Below, piece after piece: positions 45,403 through 55,400 of a stretch of 64,000 nt of DNA. The stretch comes from Desulfotomaculum copahuensis (lineage in GTDB: Bacteria > Bacillota > Desulfotomaculia > Desulfotomaculales > Desulfovirgulaceae): the NCBI RefSeq assembly GCF_001655685.1, contig NZ_LYVF01000158.1, forward strand, positions 1 to 64,000, written 5' to 3'. The position numbers and the translations under genes are program-made. The notes beneath the pieces are model-generated. The model saw nothing but the letters and a program-made list of their open reading frames with translations, ran no database searches and was not told the origin of the DNA. How positions within the stretch are numbered: position 1 is the stretch's first letter; every line of letters begins with the position of its first letter.

Positions 45403-46674
45403 GTGATGAGCTATTCAGAAGCGATTATGGCGGATACGCCCACCGGTTGGAAAAATCTGAACAAGGAGGCCCGCTACACTTTAATTGCCGCAATCGGCGG
45501 CTGGATGTTCGACGCTTTTGATGTGATGCTGCTGGCTTTGCTGGCCACCCCGATTATGAAAGGTTTCGGCCTGACACCATCCCAGATGGCACTGGTTTTC
45601 TCCATCCAGTTGGGGGCTTCCGCCATCGGGGGAATAGTTATGGGCGCCCTGGCAGACTACATTGGACGCAAAAGCGCCCTGATGATCAATATCTTGATCT
45701 ACGCCCTTTCCACCGGGGCGGTGGTATTCGCCAATTCATTGGGTATCCTGATGGTTCTGCGTTTTTTCACCGGTTTGGGCCTTGGTGGTGAATGGGCTTT
45801 AAGCATGACGCTGATTTCCGAATGGATCCCCACCCGGTTCCGCGGGCGGGCCGTTGCCCTGGGCAATGTGGGTTGGCCCCTTGGCACGCTCCTGGCAGCC
45901 GTTTTTGCACTTTTCCTGTATCCACTCATCGGCTGGAAGGCCACCTTTGCCGTGGCAGCTTTCCCGGCATTGCTGGTGCTTTGGATACGCCACTTTGTTC
46001 CGGAATCCAACTTCTGGCTGCTTTCAAAACACACGCAAAAAAAGGAAAAAAAGAAAAACAAGGTTTCCCTGTTGGAGATTTTCAGCGGCCGGTATGTACG
46101 GCATACTGTCCTGATTTTCCTGGGTATTTTATGCACCATGTTCGGCTACTGGATGTTCTGGACCTGGCTTCCCTCCTACCTGGTAAATACCCGCGGCTTC
46201 ACATTATCACAATCCAGCTCATGGATGGTTGTTACCCAGGTTGGCGCCATTGCCGGCTACATGGTCAACGGCATCATTCAGGACAAATTGGGACGGCGTA
46301 TTGCATTATCCCTTTTCTCTATTGGTGAGGCGGTCATGATCATTGTTTTTCTAACCCTGATCACAAACTCTCTCTTTATTTACGCCATCGTCCTGCTGCT
46401 CGGGTTTTTCACCGGCTACTGGGCCAGTTACGGTTCCATAGTCACGGAAAACTTCCCCACCAAGATCCGGGCCACCGCGGCCGGAGTAACCTATAATTCC
46501 GCCCGGGCAATCAATCTTATCGGACCGGTAATCATTACCTCGGTCGCAGCAGCGACCACTTGGAGCATAGCCCTGGCCATGCCGGCTTTTTTCGCCCTCC
46601 TGGCCGGCCTGATAGTTTGGACAATCCCGGAAACCAAAGATTGCGACATGTTATTAATGGATAAGGGTATCTAA
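45403..46674 (+). CDS. Major facilitator superfamily carboxylate transporter (AAHS/MHS-like)
   Basis: 423 aa from MSYSEAIMAD, nine bases after AGGGAGG. About twelve membrane helices with a Lys-rich central loop (KKEKKKNK, around residues 210-217). The MFS motif A between helices 2-3 is GALADYIGRKSA and helix 4 has RFFTGLGLGGEWAL. This layout is common in aromatic- and short-acid:H+ symporters. Placed next to the island it might bring in the growth substrate, but its higher G+C and separation by a terminator leave that open. Confidence 0.85.
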   Translation: MMSYSEAIMADTPTGWKNLNKEARYTLIAAIGGWMFDAFDVMLLALLATPIMKGFGLTPSQMALVFSIQLGASAIGGIVMGALADYIGRKSALMINILIYALSTGAVVFANSLGILMVLRFFTGLGLGGEWALSMTLISEWIPTRFRGRAVALGNVGWPLGTLLAAVFALFLYPLIGWKATFAVAAFPALLVLWIRHFVPESNFWLLSKHTQKKEKKKNKVSLLEIFSGRYVRHTVLIFLGILCTMFGYWMFWTWLPSYLVNTRGFTLSQSSSWMVVTQVGAIAGYMVNGIIQDKLGRRIALSLFSIGEAVMIIVFLTLITNSLFIYAIVLLLGFFTGYWASYGSIVTENFPTKIRATAAGVTYNSARAINLIGPVIITSVAAATTWSIALAMPAFFALLAGLIVWTIPETKDCDMLLMDKGI

Positions 46675-46789
46675 TATCACCGTGAAATTTCCCGGTAATA
46701 ACGCAGAGTGTAGACCGAACTATTATTTCTGTATAGAGTTAAGATGACGCTGTTAAATCCAGGCGAATTCCTCTGAACGCACCATGGCA

Positions 46790-46843
46790 AAAATCCTCAC
46801 CGGGGGCCGGTGGAACATTTTACCGGCCAACCGGTGAGGATTT
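46790..46843. terminator. Large inverted repeat downstream of the MFS gene
   Basis: aaatcctcaccgg (46790-46802) pairs with ccggtgaggattt (46831-46843), followed by attt. It can stop MFS transcripts. Confidence 0.55.
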
Positions 46844-46860
46844 ATTTGGCGTATAGCAGG

Positions 46861-46897
46861 CGGAACGGGCACGGTTTTTATGACCGTGCCCGTTCCG
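46861..46897. terminator. 15-bp perfect stem between convergent genes
   Basis: cggaacgggcacggt / accgtgcccgttccg around a 7-base loop, 17 bp from the end of the convergent DUF1638 gene; probably bidirectional. Confidence 0.6.
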
Positions 46898-46913
46898 TTT
46901 CCGGAGGGATACC

Positions 46914-47621
46914 TCACGATACCGGTTTATCTTCCTCAGCCATGGCCGCGATGAGTACGTTCTTAAACCGTTCCAGGGAAACGTCCCGTGCTTCCAGCGG
47001 TATACCCATCCAGTCGGAAAAATCGAGAATTTCCTCGACTTTTTCTTCCATGTACCGGTTGAACAACCCCACGCCGTCCAGCATAACCGCTCCCCCGGTA
47101 TATTGCGGGAAATTTTCATTGGCATGCGCCTTGTCCCAGCCTTCAAATACATTATTGCGGTATTTCAGCCAGCCGGGGGTGCAGAACCAGATTTTACCGC
47201 CGGCCGCGATTTCATCCCTTTCCTCCGTGGAGGCCACCATGTCCACACAGTTGTGCACTATTGTGCGAGCAATGTAATAACCTTCTTCCCGCATCCCGTC
47301 AATTACCGTATCTATGGTCCGGAGCGGTTCCCTGACATTGATGTAGCAATAGGTGCCGCCGTAGACAATGATAATTTTCCGGGCGTACTTTTTCGCTTCA
47401 CTCAACTGCTTGAGCAGTTGTTTTTCCAGTTCCAGCGGTTTCTGGTGCAGGCCGGGCGCGGTATAAATAATCTTGGCGGCATCCAGGAAACCGGTTTCCG
47501 CCAGGTGGTTCAGCTCCGGGCTCATTGTCCCGCAGGCCACAATGGCATATTCCTTGAAAGAAACGTCAGCGGACACAGCAATCCCACCTTCCGGTATATT
47601 TTCTATAATGGTATGCGTCAT
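46914..47621 (-). CDS. DUF1638-family protein
   Basis: 235 aa. The N-terminal ACGTMSPELNHL and the IIIVYGGTYCYINVREPL and HNCVDMVASTEERDEI blocks match DUF1638 (PF07796), a family of unknown function found in anaerobes, often near corrinoid methyltransferase genes. Conserved Cys and His residues could bind metal. The ribosome site is weak. No corrinoid methyltransferase gene is seen nearby, so the role stays unknown. Confidence 0.7.
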   Translation of the reverse strand: MTHTIIENIPEGGIAVSADVSFKEYAIVACGTMSPELNHLAETGFLDAAKIIYTAPGLHQKPLELEKQLLKQLSEAKKYARKIIIVYGGTYCYINVREPLRTIDTVIDGMREEGYYIARTIVHNCVDMVASTEERDEIAAGGKIWFCTPGWLKYRNNVFEGWDKAHANENFPQYTGGAVMLDGVGLFNRYMEEKVEEILDFSDWMGIPLEARDVSLERFKNVLIAAMAEEDKPVS

Positions 47622-47711
47622 TTACGCTATGTCTTTCATATTACAATACCTCCGGTGGTGACTGCTGTCAATACTATAGTTGGCAGAAAATTTTGCGGCT
47701 GCGGATGATGT

Positions 47712-48071
47712 TCATTTTCTTTTTTTCTTCCGCCGTACTAATCCGCCGGCGGCGCCGCCGAGCATCCCCAGCAGGCCGAAATAAACAACGGCGAAAAGGG
47801 TGCCCCCGTTGAGCACCACGCCCAAGATGCCGTGCAAAACGGGCTCATGCAGGATGGTGGTGATTTTCCTGATCACTGTACCGGAACCGGGGGCACCACC
47901 GGTAAACAATACACCGCCGGCCACGCCGCTCAATAGGCCGGCCCAGGCGCCCGCCTCCAGGCCGCCGGCGATCAAACCGGCTATAAAGCCGGCTGCAGCC
48001 GGGCCATAGAGCGGAAAGAAAACAAACAACAGTACGGCCGGAATGCCGATGATTAACGCAATAACAAACAT
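47712..48071 (-). CDS. Small membrane protein of unknown function
   Basis: 119 aa from MFVIALI, six bases after AAGGAGTG. Four glycine-rich hydrophobic segments and a terminal RRKKKRK tail on the cytoplasmic side. The glycine-zipper appearance resembles DUF-type small membrane proteins of clostridia and archaea. It follows the TM-anchored gene at 48084 by 12 bp, so the two form a pair. Confidence 0.65.
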   Translation of the reverse strand: MFVIALIIGIPAVLLFVFFPLYGPAAAGFIAGLIAGGLEAGAWAGLLSGVAGGVLFTGGAPGSGTVIRKITTILHEPVLHGILGVVLNGGTLFAVVYFGLLGMLGGAAGGLVRRKKKRK

Positions 48072-48083
48072 AGCCTGCACTCC

Positions 48084-48437
48084 TTAGCGCCGGGAATAGG
48101 TTTTGCCTGCGACGGAGCCCGGAACAGCGGGTTTTGTATACACCGGCGGGATATTTACCGGCACCGGCTCGCCGGACTGAAGCGGCGGCGACATGGCATT
48201 ATCACCTCCCGGAGTGGCGCCGCTTTCCGGTGAACCGGCCGGGACGGTTTGCATCTGCTGGTTGCTTTCAGCGTGCGGGCTGTTGCCGCTCAAAAAATCG
48301 CCGTATTGTTTGATGCTTTCCCGGGTCACATCAGACGGGCCGCCGATATGATAGGCATAGACAAGGAACAATATACCCGCTGCAACTGCGAGCGTTTTCC
48401 AAAACAAGGCGGTCGGTAACCCCAAGATGCCCATCAT
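48084..48437 (-). CDS. Single-pass membrane-anchored protein, Pro/Ser-rich
   Basis: 117 aa beginning MMGILGLP behind GCAGGAAA. One N-terminal membrane helix (residues about 10-30) is followed by a low-complexity, Pro/Ser/Gly-rich outside region ending KTYSRR. No family recognised. Paired with the small membrane protein downstream. Confidence 0.6.
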   Translation of the reverse strand: MMGILGLPTALFWKTLAVAAGILFLVYAYHIGGPSDVTRESIKQYGDFLSGNSPHAESNQQMQTVPAGSPESGATPGGDNAMSPPLQSGEPVPVNIPPVYTKPAVPGSVAGKTYSRR

Positions 48438-48503
48438 TTTCCTGCGCCACAATAGCCGTCACCCTCTTTCCAACCAGCCGCCGCCGGCAGCCCTGGCGGC
48501 AAT

Positions 48504-49082
48504 TTATTCCCCCGCCAGGCCGATCTCACCGGCCACCTTTTGCATTCCCTCGATTGTTCCGGCAATCAGTTCGTCCAGATCCATGCCCAACCTTTCCGCG
48601 CCGGCGGCAATAACGTCCCTGTTCGCGCCGGCCGCAAACCCTTTTTGCTTCCATTTCTTTTTCACTGATTTCACTGTCAGTTCTTTGATGCTTTTATCCG
48701 GCCTGACCAAAACCGCCGCCGTGATCAGGCCGGTTAATTCATCAATGGCATACAACACCTTTTCCATTTTTTCCACCGGTTCAACATCAGAGCAAATTCC
48801 CCAGCCGTGGCTCACGATCGCATGAATGTATTCTTCCGGCCACTGCCTGTCCGTCAATATTTCACGCACTTTTTGACAATGCTCTTCCGGGTACATTTCA
48901 TAGTCCAGATCGTGCACCAAACCGATAATGCCCCATTTTTCCACGTCCGGTTCGCCAAATTGCTCCGCAAAATACCGCATCACCGCTTCCACGGCCAGGG
49001 CATGTTTGATCAAGCTGTCGTTTTGATTGTACTCCTTTAAAAGGGCCAGGGCTTCCGCCCGGTTGGGAACGCCATTATCCAT
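48504..49082 (-). CDS. HD-domain phosphohydrolase
   Basis: 192 aa starting at MDNGVPNRAEA; the earlier frame has no ribosome site. It has the HD motif in LVHDLDYEMYPEEHC, a second His in IHAIVSHGWG, and a helical C-terminus. This matches the HDIG-type metal phosphohydrolase subfamily (COG2316-like) that is often annotated 'HD domain protein'. Substrate unknown, nucleotides or phosphoesters being usual. Confidence 0.8.
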   Translation of the reverse strand: MDNGVPNRAEALALLKEYNQNDSLIKHALAVEAVMRYFAEQFGEPDVEKWGIIGLVHDLDYEMYPEEHCQKVREILTDRQWPEEYIHAIVSHGWGICSDVEPVEKMEKVLYAIDELTGLITAAVLVRPDKSIKELTVKSVKKKWKQKGFAAGANRDVIAAGAERLGMDLDELIAGTIEGMQKVAGEIGLAGE

Positions 49083-49366
49083 CAACTGCGCCTTCTTTCG
49101 CCAAATTATAATCGTCATGCCTGCCGCCAATGCGGCGCCGGCGGACGGATCAGGCTGCCCGGGGACTCCTCCGCAAAGCTTTCTCATGTCACCAGAAGGT
49201 TGCCCGGCTTAACCCGGGTCTTATACCTTCCCCGAAAGCTACATCCCGGCGTTGGCCGGGATGCCCGGTACCGGACGATACCCTTTCATCCCGCCCCGCC
49301 GGGGGGTCGGGGGCAGGGTTCTATATAACCATTGGTCCGCCAGGCCGGCTCAAAGCCGGCGGCTTG

Positions 49367-49906
49367 CTATTCCTGCCGCGGCCTGCCCCAGGCTCCGCCA
49401 AAGACCAGCTCGCTCAGGGGTTTTCTGGGCCGGGGCTTGGGTTCCTGATCCGGGTAACCCAGAGGGGTGACGGCCACCACCCGCCACGGATCGGGAATAT
49501 CAAATGCAGCCTTGATCATGCCCTCCTCGAAGATGCCCATCCAGCAGGTGCCCAAGCCCTGCGCGCAGGCGGCCAGCACCAGGTTTTGCAGGGCGATGCC
49601 GCAGTCCACCAGATAATAGGCCTGGCCGTCCCGCTCCCCGGAATCGGCGGGATTGGCCGCCAGGATCAGCGCCACCGGGGCGGAGGCGATGCCTTTTTTG
49701 CCCGGGTTGGAATCAGGCACGGCCGCCAGCAACTTTTCCTTTTCCGCCGGCGTATCGACCATGATCAGCCGCCAGCACTGCAGGTCCTTCCAGGAAGGAG
49801 CCAGCCTGAACGCCTCCAGCAGCGAAGCCAGTTTTTCCTTCTCCACGGGAGTTTCCCGGTATTTGCGGATGCTCCGCCGCGCCGCCACCACATCAAAGAA
49901 TTCCAT
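49367..49906 (-). CDS. Nitroreductase-family FMN oxidoreductase
   Basis: 179 aa. N-terminal VVAARRSIRKYRETPVEKEKL (given in part) and C-terminal GLGTCWMGIFEEG are the FMN-binding blocks of the nitroreductase family. Short, single-domain form with NAD(P)H-dependent reduction of quinones, nitro compounds or flavins as usual activities. A possible extended -10 TGGTATAAT lies about 180 bp upstream on the minus strand. Confidence 0.85.
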   Translation of the reverse strand: MEFFDVVAARRSIRKYRETPVEKEKLASLLEAFRLAPSWKDLQCWRLIMVDTPAEKEKLLAAVPDSNPGKKGIASAPVALILAANPADSGERDGQAYYLVDCGIALQNLVLAACAQGLGTCWMGIFEEGMIKAAFDIPDPWRVVAVTPLGYPDQEPKPRPRKPLSELVFGGAWGRPRQE

Positions 49907-50316
49907 ACGACCAATTCCTCCTTGCGTTTATAATATTATTCTTACAATTCCAGCCAGGCACCGCCCGCAAGTTGAAAAACGCTTCGCAAACGCCGGCTTC
50001 AGATGTATAATATTGATACGCCCTTGCTCAGCCAATACGGGGCTGCCGGCGGGTGAACCTTTCCAGGCTTGTCCAGGAAAAGGTTTACACCATATTATAC
50101 CACAAAAACCGCCGCTGCACAGCCACCGCCGCGGCCGGACACCAAAGTCCTGGAAATACGCACCGGTGGACGTCCCGGCTGCGGGCGATTTGCCCGGCCA
50201 CAATTTTGGGGAACGGTTTTAATACAATCGTTTCCGGAACCGCTATAATTGTCCTTAACCACCGCAAACACATGCTCAAGCTTTAAAAAACTGCAGAAAG
50301 GTGATCAGACAAAACA
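49907..50316. other. 410-bp divergent intergenic region
   Basis: Lies between the nitroreductase and TSUP genes. It contains a TATAAT at 50244-50249 on the plus strand, 68 bp before the TSUP start, and a TATAAT on the minus strand near 50095. Neither has a good -35. Open frames here lack ribosome sites and are left out. Confidence 0.4.
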
Positions 50317-51081
50317 ATGCTCACCCTGTCCAACTATTTTGTCATCGCCCTGTCCGCTCTGGCCGCCGGTGCGGTCAATTCCCTGGCCGGCGGCGGCACA
50401 CTGATTTCATTTCCCACCCTGACGGCGCTGGGAATACCGGCTGTAGCAGCCAATATCACCAACACCGTGGCTCTGTGCCCCGGCTATCTGGGCGGCGCCC
50501 TGGCACAGGGCAGGGACCTGCAGGGGCAGAGGAAACGACTGTGGCTGTACATACCGGCGGGCATAGCCGGCGGGCTGCTCGGGGGTATCCTCCTGCAAAT
50601 CACCTCGGAAGCACTTTTCCGTGAACTGGTGCCCTATTTGATTCTGCTCGCCACAGTGCTGCTGGCCGCCCAACCGCTGGTCCGGACCTGGTTGACCGGG
50701 CGGACGCAAGACGCCGCAACCAAACCGGGTTCGGACTGGTGGGGACTCGTCCCGGTGTGCATCGCTGCCGTTTACGGCGGATATTTCGGCGCCGGGTTGA
50801 GCATCATCGTACTGGCCGTTTTGGGACTCGCCGTCGACGACTCCCTGACCCGGCTCAATGCCTTGAAGCAGGTCATCGCCCTGGCAACCAACCTGGCCGC
50901 GGCTATCTTTTTCCTGTTTTCAGGTAAAGTGATCTGGCCGGTGGCGCTGGTGATGCTGACCGGAGCGCTGCTCGGCGGCGCGCTCGGCGGCAGGATGGCG
51001 GGTTGCGTGAAACCGGCCGTCTTGCGCTGGCTCGTGGTGGTGATCGGTTTGGTGGTGGCGGTAATTTATTTTATCCGCTAG
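50317..51081 (+). CDS. TSUP (TauE/SafE) family transporter
   Basis: 254 aa, about eight membrane helices. It has the two TSUP repeats beginning GAVNSLAGGGTLISFPTL and YGGYFGAGLSIIVLAVLG, with the ANITNTVAL block. TSUP proteins export or import sulfite, sulfoacetate, sulfonate or other organic anions; the substrate here is unknown. Followed by the chromate-type carrier genes after 140 bp. Confidence 0.85.
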   Translation: MLTLSNYFVIALSALAAGAVNSLAGGGTLISFPTLTALGIPAVAANITNTVALCPGYLGGALAQGRDLQGQRKRLWLYIPAGIAGGLLGGILLQITSEALFRELVPYLILLATVLLAAQPLVRTWLTGRTQDAATKPGSDWWGLVPVCIAAVYGGYFGAGLSIIVLAVLGLAVDDSLTRLNALKQVIALATNLAAAIFFLFSGKVIWPVALVMLTGALLGGALGGRMAGCVKPAVLRWLVVVIGLVVAVIYFIR

Positions 51082-51222
51082 CCAGGCGCCCCCCATATTG
51101 GCACGTTCCCCCCGTGCTCAGTGTGGTGACAGCAATATTTTTGCCCGCTAACGGATGGGAGCCGGATGTAAAGGAAGGGCGCCATTACTGAAGTAATTTC
51201 TGTTTTTTTGAGGTGCTTTGCC

Positions 51223-51846
51223 ATGAGCGGAGTCACTGCCGGAAATATTCAAAATACCTCACCGGCCGGCGTTTCCCGGCTGGATGTTTTGCGGGTTTAT
51301 CTAAAGATCGGTACCATTGGATTCGGCGGCGGGTATGCCGTGATGAACTTGATTCATGCCGAACTGGTGGAAAAACGCCAATGGCTGACGGAACAGCGGT
51401 ATGAAAACATGCTCTCGCTGTCCGAAATGGCTCCGGGAGCGCTGACCGTCAATTTACTGGCCGGGGTGGCTTACCGTCTGGGGGGCGTGAAAACCATGCT
51501 CCTGGCCACGGCCGCTCTCATTCTGCCCTCATTTTTGCTCATTTTGCTCCTGGCCGGATTCTTTCTGGCCTGGCAGCATAACCCGCTGGTGGCCGGGGCA
51601 TTGGAAGGACTGACCGCCGGTGTGGTCGGGCTGATGCTGGCGGTGGTCTGGGAACTGATCGAGAAATTCCCGAACCACTGGTACTATTACGCCACCGGCG
51701 CCGTCGCGCTTGTTTTGGGCTTCTTCCTCCATGTCAATCCGATCTGGCTGGTGATCCTGGGGGCCGCAGCCGGGGGTTTGAAATCATTGGCGTCAATCCT
51801 CTACCGCCGCTTGAAAACGGAACCCGGAAAGGATGTGGGGGCTTGA
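51223..51846 (+). CDS. Chromate transporter (CHR family), first half-size subunit
   Basis: 207 aa from MSGVTAG, seven bases after GAGGTG. It carries the CHR-domain start LKIGTIGFGGGYAVMNLIH and the LSEMAPGALTVN block, about six helices. It overlaps the second gene by 4 bp (TTGA). Half-size CHR proteins act as pairs; the anion may be chromate, sulfate or another oxyanion. Confidence 0.85.
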   Translation: MSGVTAGNIQNTSPAGVSRLDVLRVYLKIGTIGFGGGYAVMNLIHAELVEKRQWLTEQRYENMLSLSEMAPGALTVNLLAGVAYRLGGVKTMLLATAALILPSFLLILLLAGFFLAWQHNPLVAGALEGLTAGVVGLMLAVVWELIEKFPNHWYYYATGAVALVLGFFLHVNPIWLVILGAAAGGLKSLASILYRRLKTEPGKDVGA

Positions 51847-52391
51847 CGCTCTATCTCAAGACTCTTTTCCTGCTGGCCTGGTCCTTTTTGAAAGTAGGTT
51901 TTTTCGGTTTCGGCGGCGGCTTCGCCATGATTCCCCTGATGCAGGACATCTCCGTCAACCAGTACCACTGGCTGACCCACTCCCAGTTCTCGGCGGCCAT
52001 CGCCCTGGGTCAGATTACACCCGGTCCGGTGGCCATCGGCGCCACTTTCATCGGCTACAAAGTGGCCGGTTTCCCCGGGGCGCTGGTGGCCACGGTGGCG
52101 GTGTTCACCCCGTCGCTGGTAATCATGTGCCTGCTGGCCCGTTTTTATCTGGAAGTGCGCAAAAACCCGGTCACTCAGGGCGTAATGCACGGGGTGCTGC
52201 CGGTCATCGTCGCCCTGATCCTGACCGTCGCCATATCACTCGGCGAACCGGCTGTTCATTCCTTTTGGCAATCCATGGTGATCGCCCTGGTGGCCGTACT
52301 GGCCATAAAAAACAAGGTCAATTACGGCCTGCTCATTTTGGGCGCCATGGCGGCCGGGATCATTTTTTCCCTGCCCGGCATGCGTTTTTAA
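51843..52391 (+). CDS. Chromate transporter (CHR family), second half-size subunit
   Basis: 182 aa from a TTG that overlaps the stop of the first subunit. CHR-domain blocks FLKVGFFGFGGGFAMIPLM and ALGQITPGPVAIGATF are present. The pair replaces the single 400-aa ChrA found in proteobacteria. Translational coupling should give 1:1 production. Confidence 0.85.
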   Translation: MTLYLKTLFLLAWSFLKVGFFGFGGGFAMIPLMQDISVNQYHWLTHSQFSAAIALGQITPGPVAIGATFIGYKVAGFPGALVATVAVFTPSLVIMCLLARFYLEVRKNPVTQGVMHGVLPVIVALILTVAISLGEPAVHSFWQSMVIALVAVLAIKNKVNYGLLILGAMAAGIIFSLPGMRF

Positions 52392-52457
52392 TGCCCCGGC
52401 GCGCCCGCACACCGTCCGATAAAAATTCCTATACGATTCATTAAAAACACTGCAGGC

Positions 52458-55400
52458 TTAACTCTCCTCAAACCCAAAAGCCTTGAATTTCAGCGTACGG
52501 CAATTTTCCGTGACCACCTTTTCCACATCTTCCGGCACCCCGGGAGAGACTTTGGCGTGAATCTCCAGCGTAACCTCCAGCTCCGAGCCGTTCAACGTGC
52601 TCAAATGCTGAATGATTTCTTCGGCGATGCGTCCGGCGTCGCGGCCCACCCGGGCGGTGTTCAGTTTCACCGTACCGTAAAAGCGGCATGGACGCGACGG
52701 GGGAACGGGCTGAACGGGTATAACGCCATTTGTCCCCGTTCCCGGCGGCGGTACGGTTTGTCCGTCATCAGCAACATTGTCCGCTTTACCGTTATCCGGC
52801 GGATAACCATCGGCCGGCGTACCCGTGACAGTCCTTTCACTGGCTGCTTGATCCGCCTCGATCTGCGCCCTGGCCGTGTCCACCTTCACCAGCAGGCCGG
52901 AGTCGTAAATCTGTGCCGTGGTCATACCGGTATTCATTTGCAGGCCCAGGTATCGGCCGTTTTCATCGATCCCGGCAGCGTAGGCGAAAAAGTCCTCGCT
53001 GCAGATGCCGTCCCGGACGGCGTCAAGCAGCACCCGCTCGTTTTTAAGCCGCGGCAGGTAGCAGTAGCTGGACAGGTATGCCCAGAGTTTTTTGATCTCA
53101 ATATCCGGCGCGTCTTTCCACAGATACTTGTCCAACTGCATTTTTAAAAGCACGGGCGACCATTGGCTGATTAAAAGTTCATCTCTGACCAATCTTTTAC
53201 TCGCTCTGGTTATTATGCTGTCGTTACTGCCGTTGACCAATTTAATCGCTTCCCAGCTTACCGGCCCGGTGCCGTCCGGCTGACCGGGCACCAGCAGCCA
53301 GTGGTAAGTTTCTTTGATCCGGGCGTCTATGGTTTTGTCCATTTCAACAATCCGGGTGTCCACCTGCCTGCTCTGAAATGCATCCAGGTTGAGCTTTTCT
53401 TCCTCACGCTCTTTTTTTATGGATTGCCAGGCCAGGTACTGGCGCACGGCCTGCTCCAGTTCGGGCACCCGGTTTTTATCGGGAGCCAGGAAAACCAGCA
53501 TGTTGCGGTAGATGCGGGGGCCGGCGCTGCGGGAGGTGAAAATCTCCAGCGCTTTGAGCATTGCCCTGCTGTCCCTGGCGTCCTTGCCGTGGGTGAATTC
53601 CGGACGCAGGATGACCAGTCGGGCGCTCTGCTCATCCGGCACGTCCGCGCCAGGGGAAGGAGAAGCCACATGCACCCCGGCCAGTTCACCGCGATCCTTT
53701 ATTTTTTTCAGACGTCCCACGATTTCTTCTTCCACATAGCCCGGGTCGATGCGTTCCGCCCGGTCGGCGGCAATACGGTTGACACTGGGCCGGGTGTCGA
53801 ACCAGTATCTTTTTTCATTGGTATATAAATACGTCAGCTGTTCCCCCAGCCGGCGCAGGGCGTCGCCGAAAGTGCCGGGGGATTCACCCGGCTGCACGCA
53901 CCCCAGTTTGATGCGCACTTCCTCCAGACCCTGCTGGCGTGATTTTTGCCCCGGCGCGGCGGCGGCCGGCGCGCTGCCCATGAATATGGTGCGGGCCACC
54001 CGGCGGCAGGCCGAATAGCGGCCCAGATTGGGAATCTCCCGGTCCATGGCCAGCGGTCGGGAGCCGGTGCCGTCAATATCGGTGTCCAGCACCGCCGCCC
54101 AGCCGTCTTTTTCCGGCAGGTGACTGGTCAGTTCGTAACGTACGGCCTGGTCGTACAGGGGAACGGTGCCCGGCATGATCAGCAGGGAGCGGTCCTCCCT
54201 TTCCCATAATTCATGTATAACCGAAGCCATCAGGCGCAACACGCCCCGGGTGCGCTGGAACCGTTCCAGGGTGGACCAGTCGTTGTAGAGGCGGTCGAAC
54301 AGCTCCGGATGAATGGGGTAGGCGCTTTTCAACCGGCGCTCGTAGGCGGCTTCACTGCATTCACGGGGAAATTCCCCTTTCTGCTGGTACAATTTCATGA
54401 AAGCGGCCAACACCGTATCCCGGGCGGCAAAGTCCAGATCCTGTCCGAATAGGCGCCGGCGCACAATCTCAAAGCTTTCATCCGCTTCGGCCGGTTTCCA
54501 GGACGATTCCACCCGGCCGAAGGTTTTCTGCAGGCGATCCAGAGCCTCCTGGCCGCCCTCGCCGCCAGTTTCGATGTCCGAGGCCGGGATGCTGGCCACC
54601 ACCAGGGCGTTTTTGGAGCGCTTGGCCCCTTCGGTCAGCGCCTGGGCGAAGGTCATATTGGCTTCAAAGGAGCCGGCCGGCAGTATTTCCTGCAGTCTGT
54701 ACAACTGGCGGACAAAGGCCACCCATTCGTCAATGAGCACCAGGGCCGGTCCGAAATGATCAAAGAGTTCTTTGAGCGAATCCGAACCGGGCGACACGCC
54801 GTCCCGATCCGCTTCCGCCACCAAGGCATAACCTTCCCGGCCGCCCAGCTGATGGGCGATTTCTCCCCAAAGGGTATGCACATGGGTACCGTCCGGCTTG
54901 ACATGAACTTTGCTGGGAGAAAATGCGACGCCGTTGATTACCGCTCTGTTCGCCCGGGGGATCTTCTCCACCCCGGCGGCGTTAAGCACCGGTTCCAGTC
55001 CGGGCATGCCGGCCGCCGAAAGCCCGCCGCCGAAAAGATGATAGAGAGCCAGCATGGTGTGGGTTTTGCCGCCCCCGAAGGAAGTCTGCAGCTGGACCAC
55101 CGGGTCGCCGTCCAGGCCGGAAAGCCTTTTCAGCGCCGTGGTCAAGAGCATGGAAATGCCCTCGGTTAAGAAGGTGCGGCGGAAAAATTCCTTCGGCTCG
55201 GCATACTCGTCATCCGCCTCACCATTGACCACCTTGGCCAGGTCGGCGGCGAATTCGGCCTTCTGATAACGGCCGGAAGCCACGTCCGGATGGGGGGTGA
55301 TCACTTCCCGCCACGGTTTGAGTCCGGCCGTCGTACCCGTTTCGGTAACGGCCTGTATGGTTTTCTTCAATTTGCTTTTTGTTTCCGTTTCATACCGCTG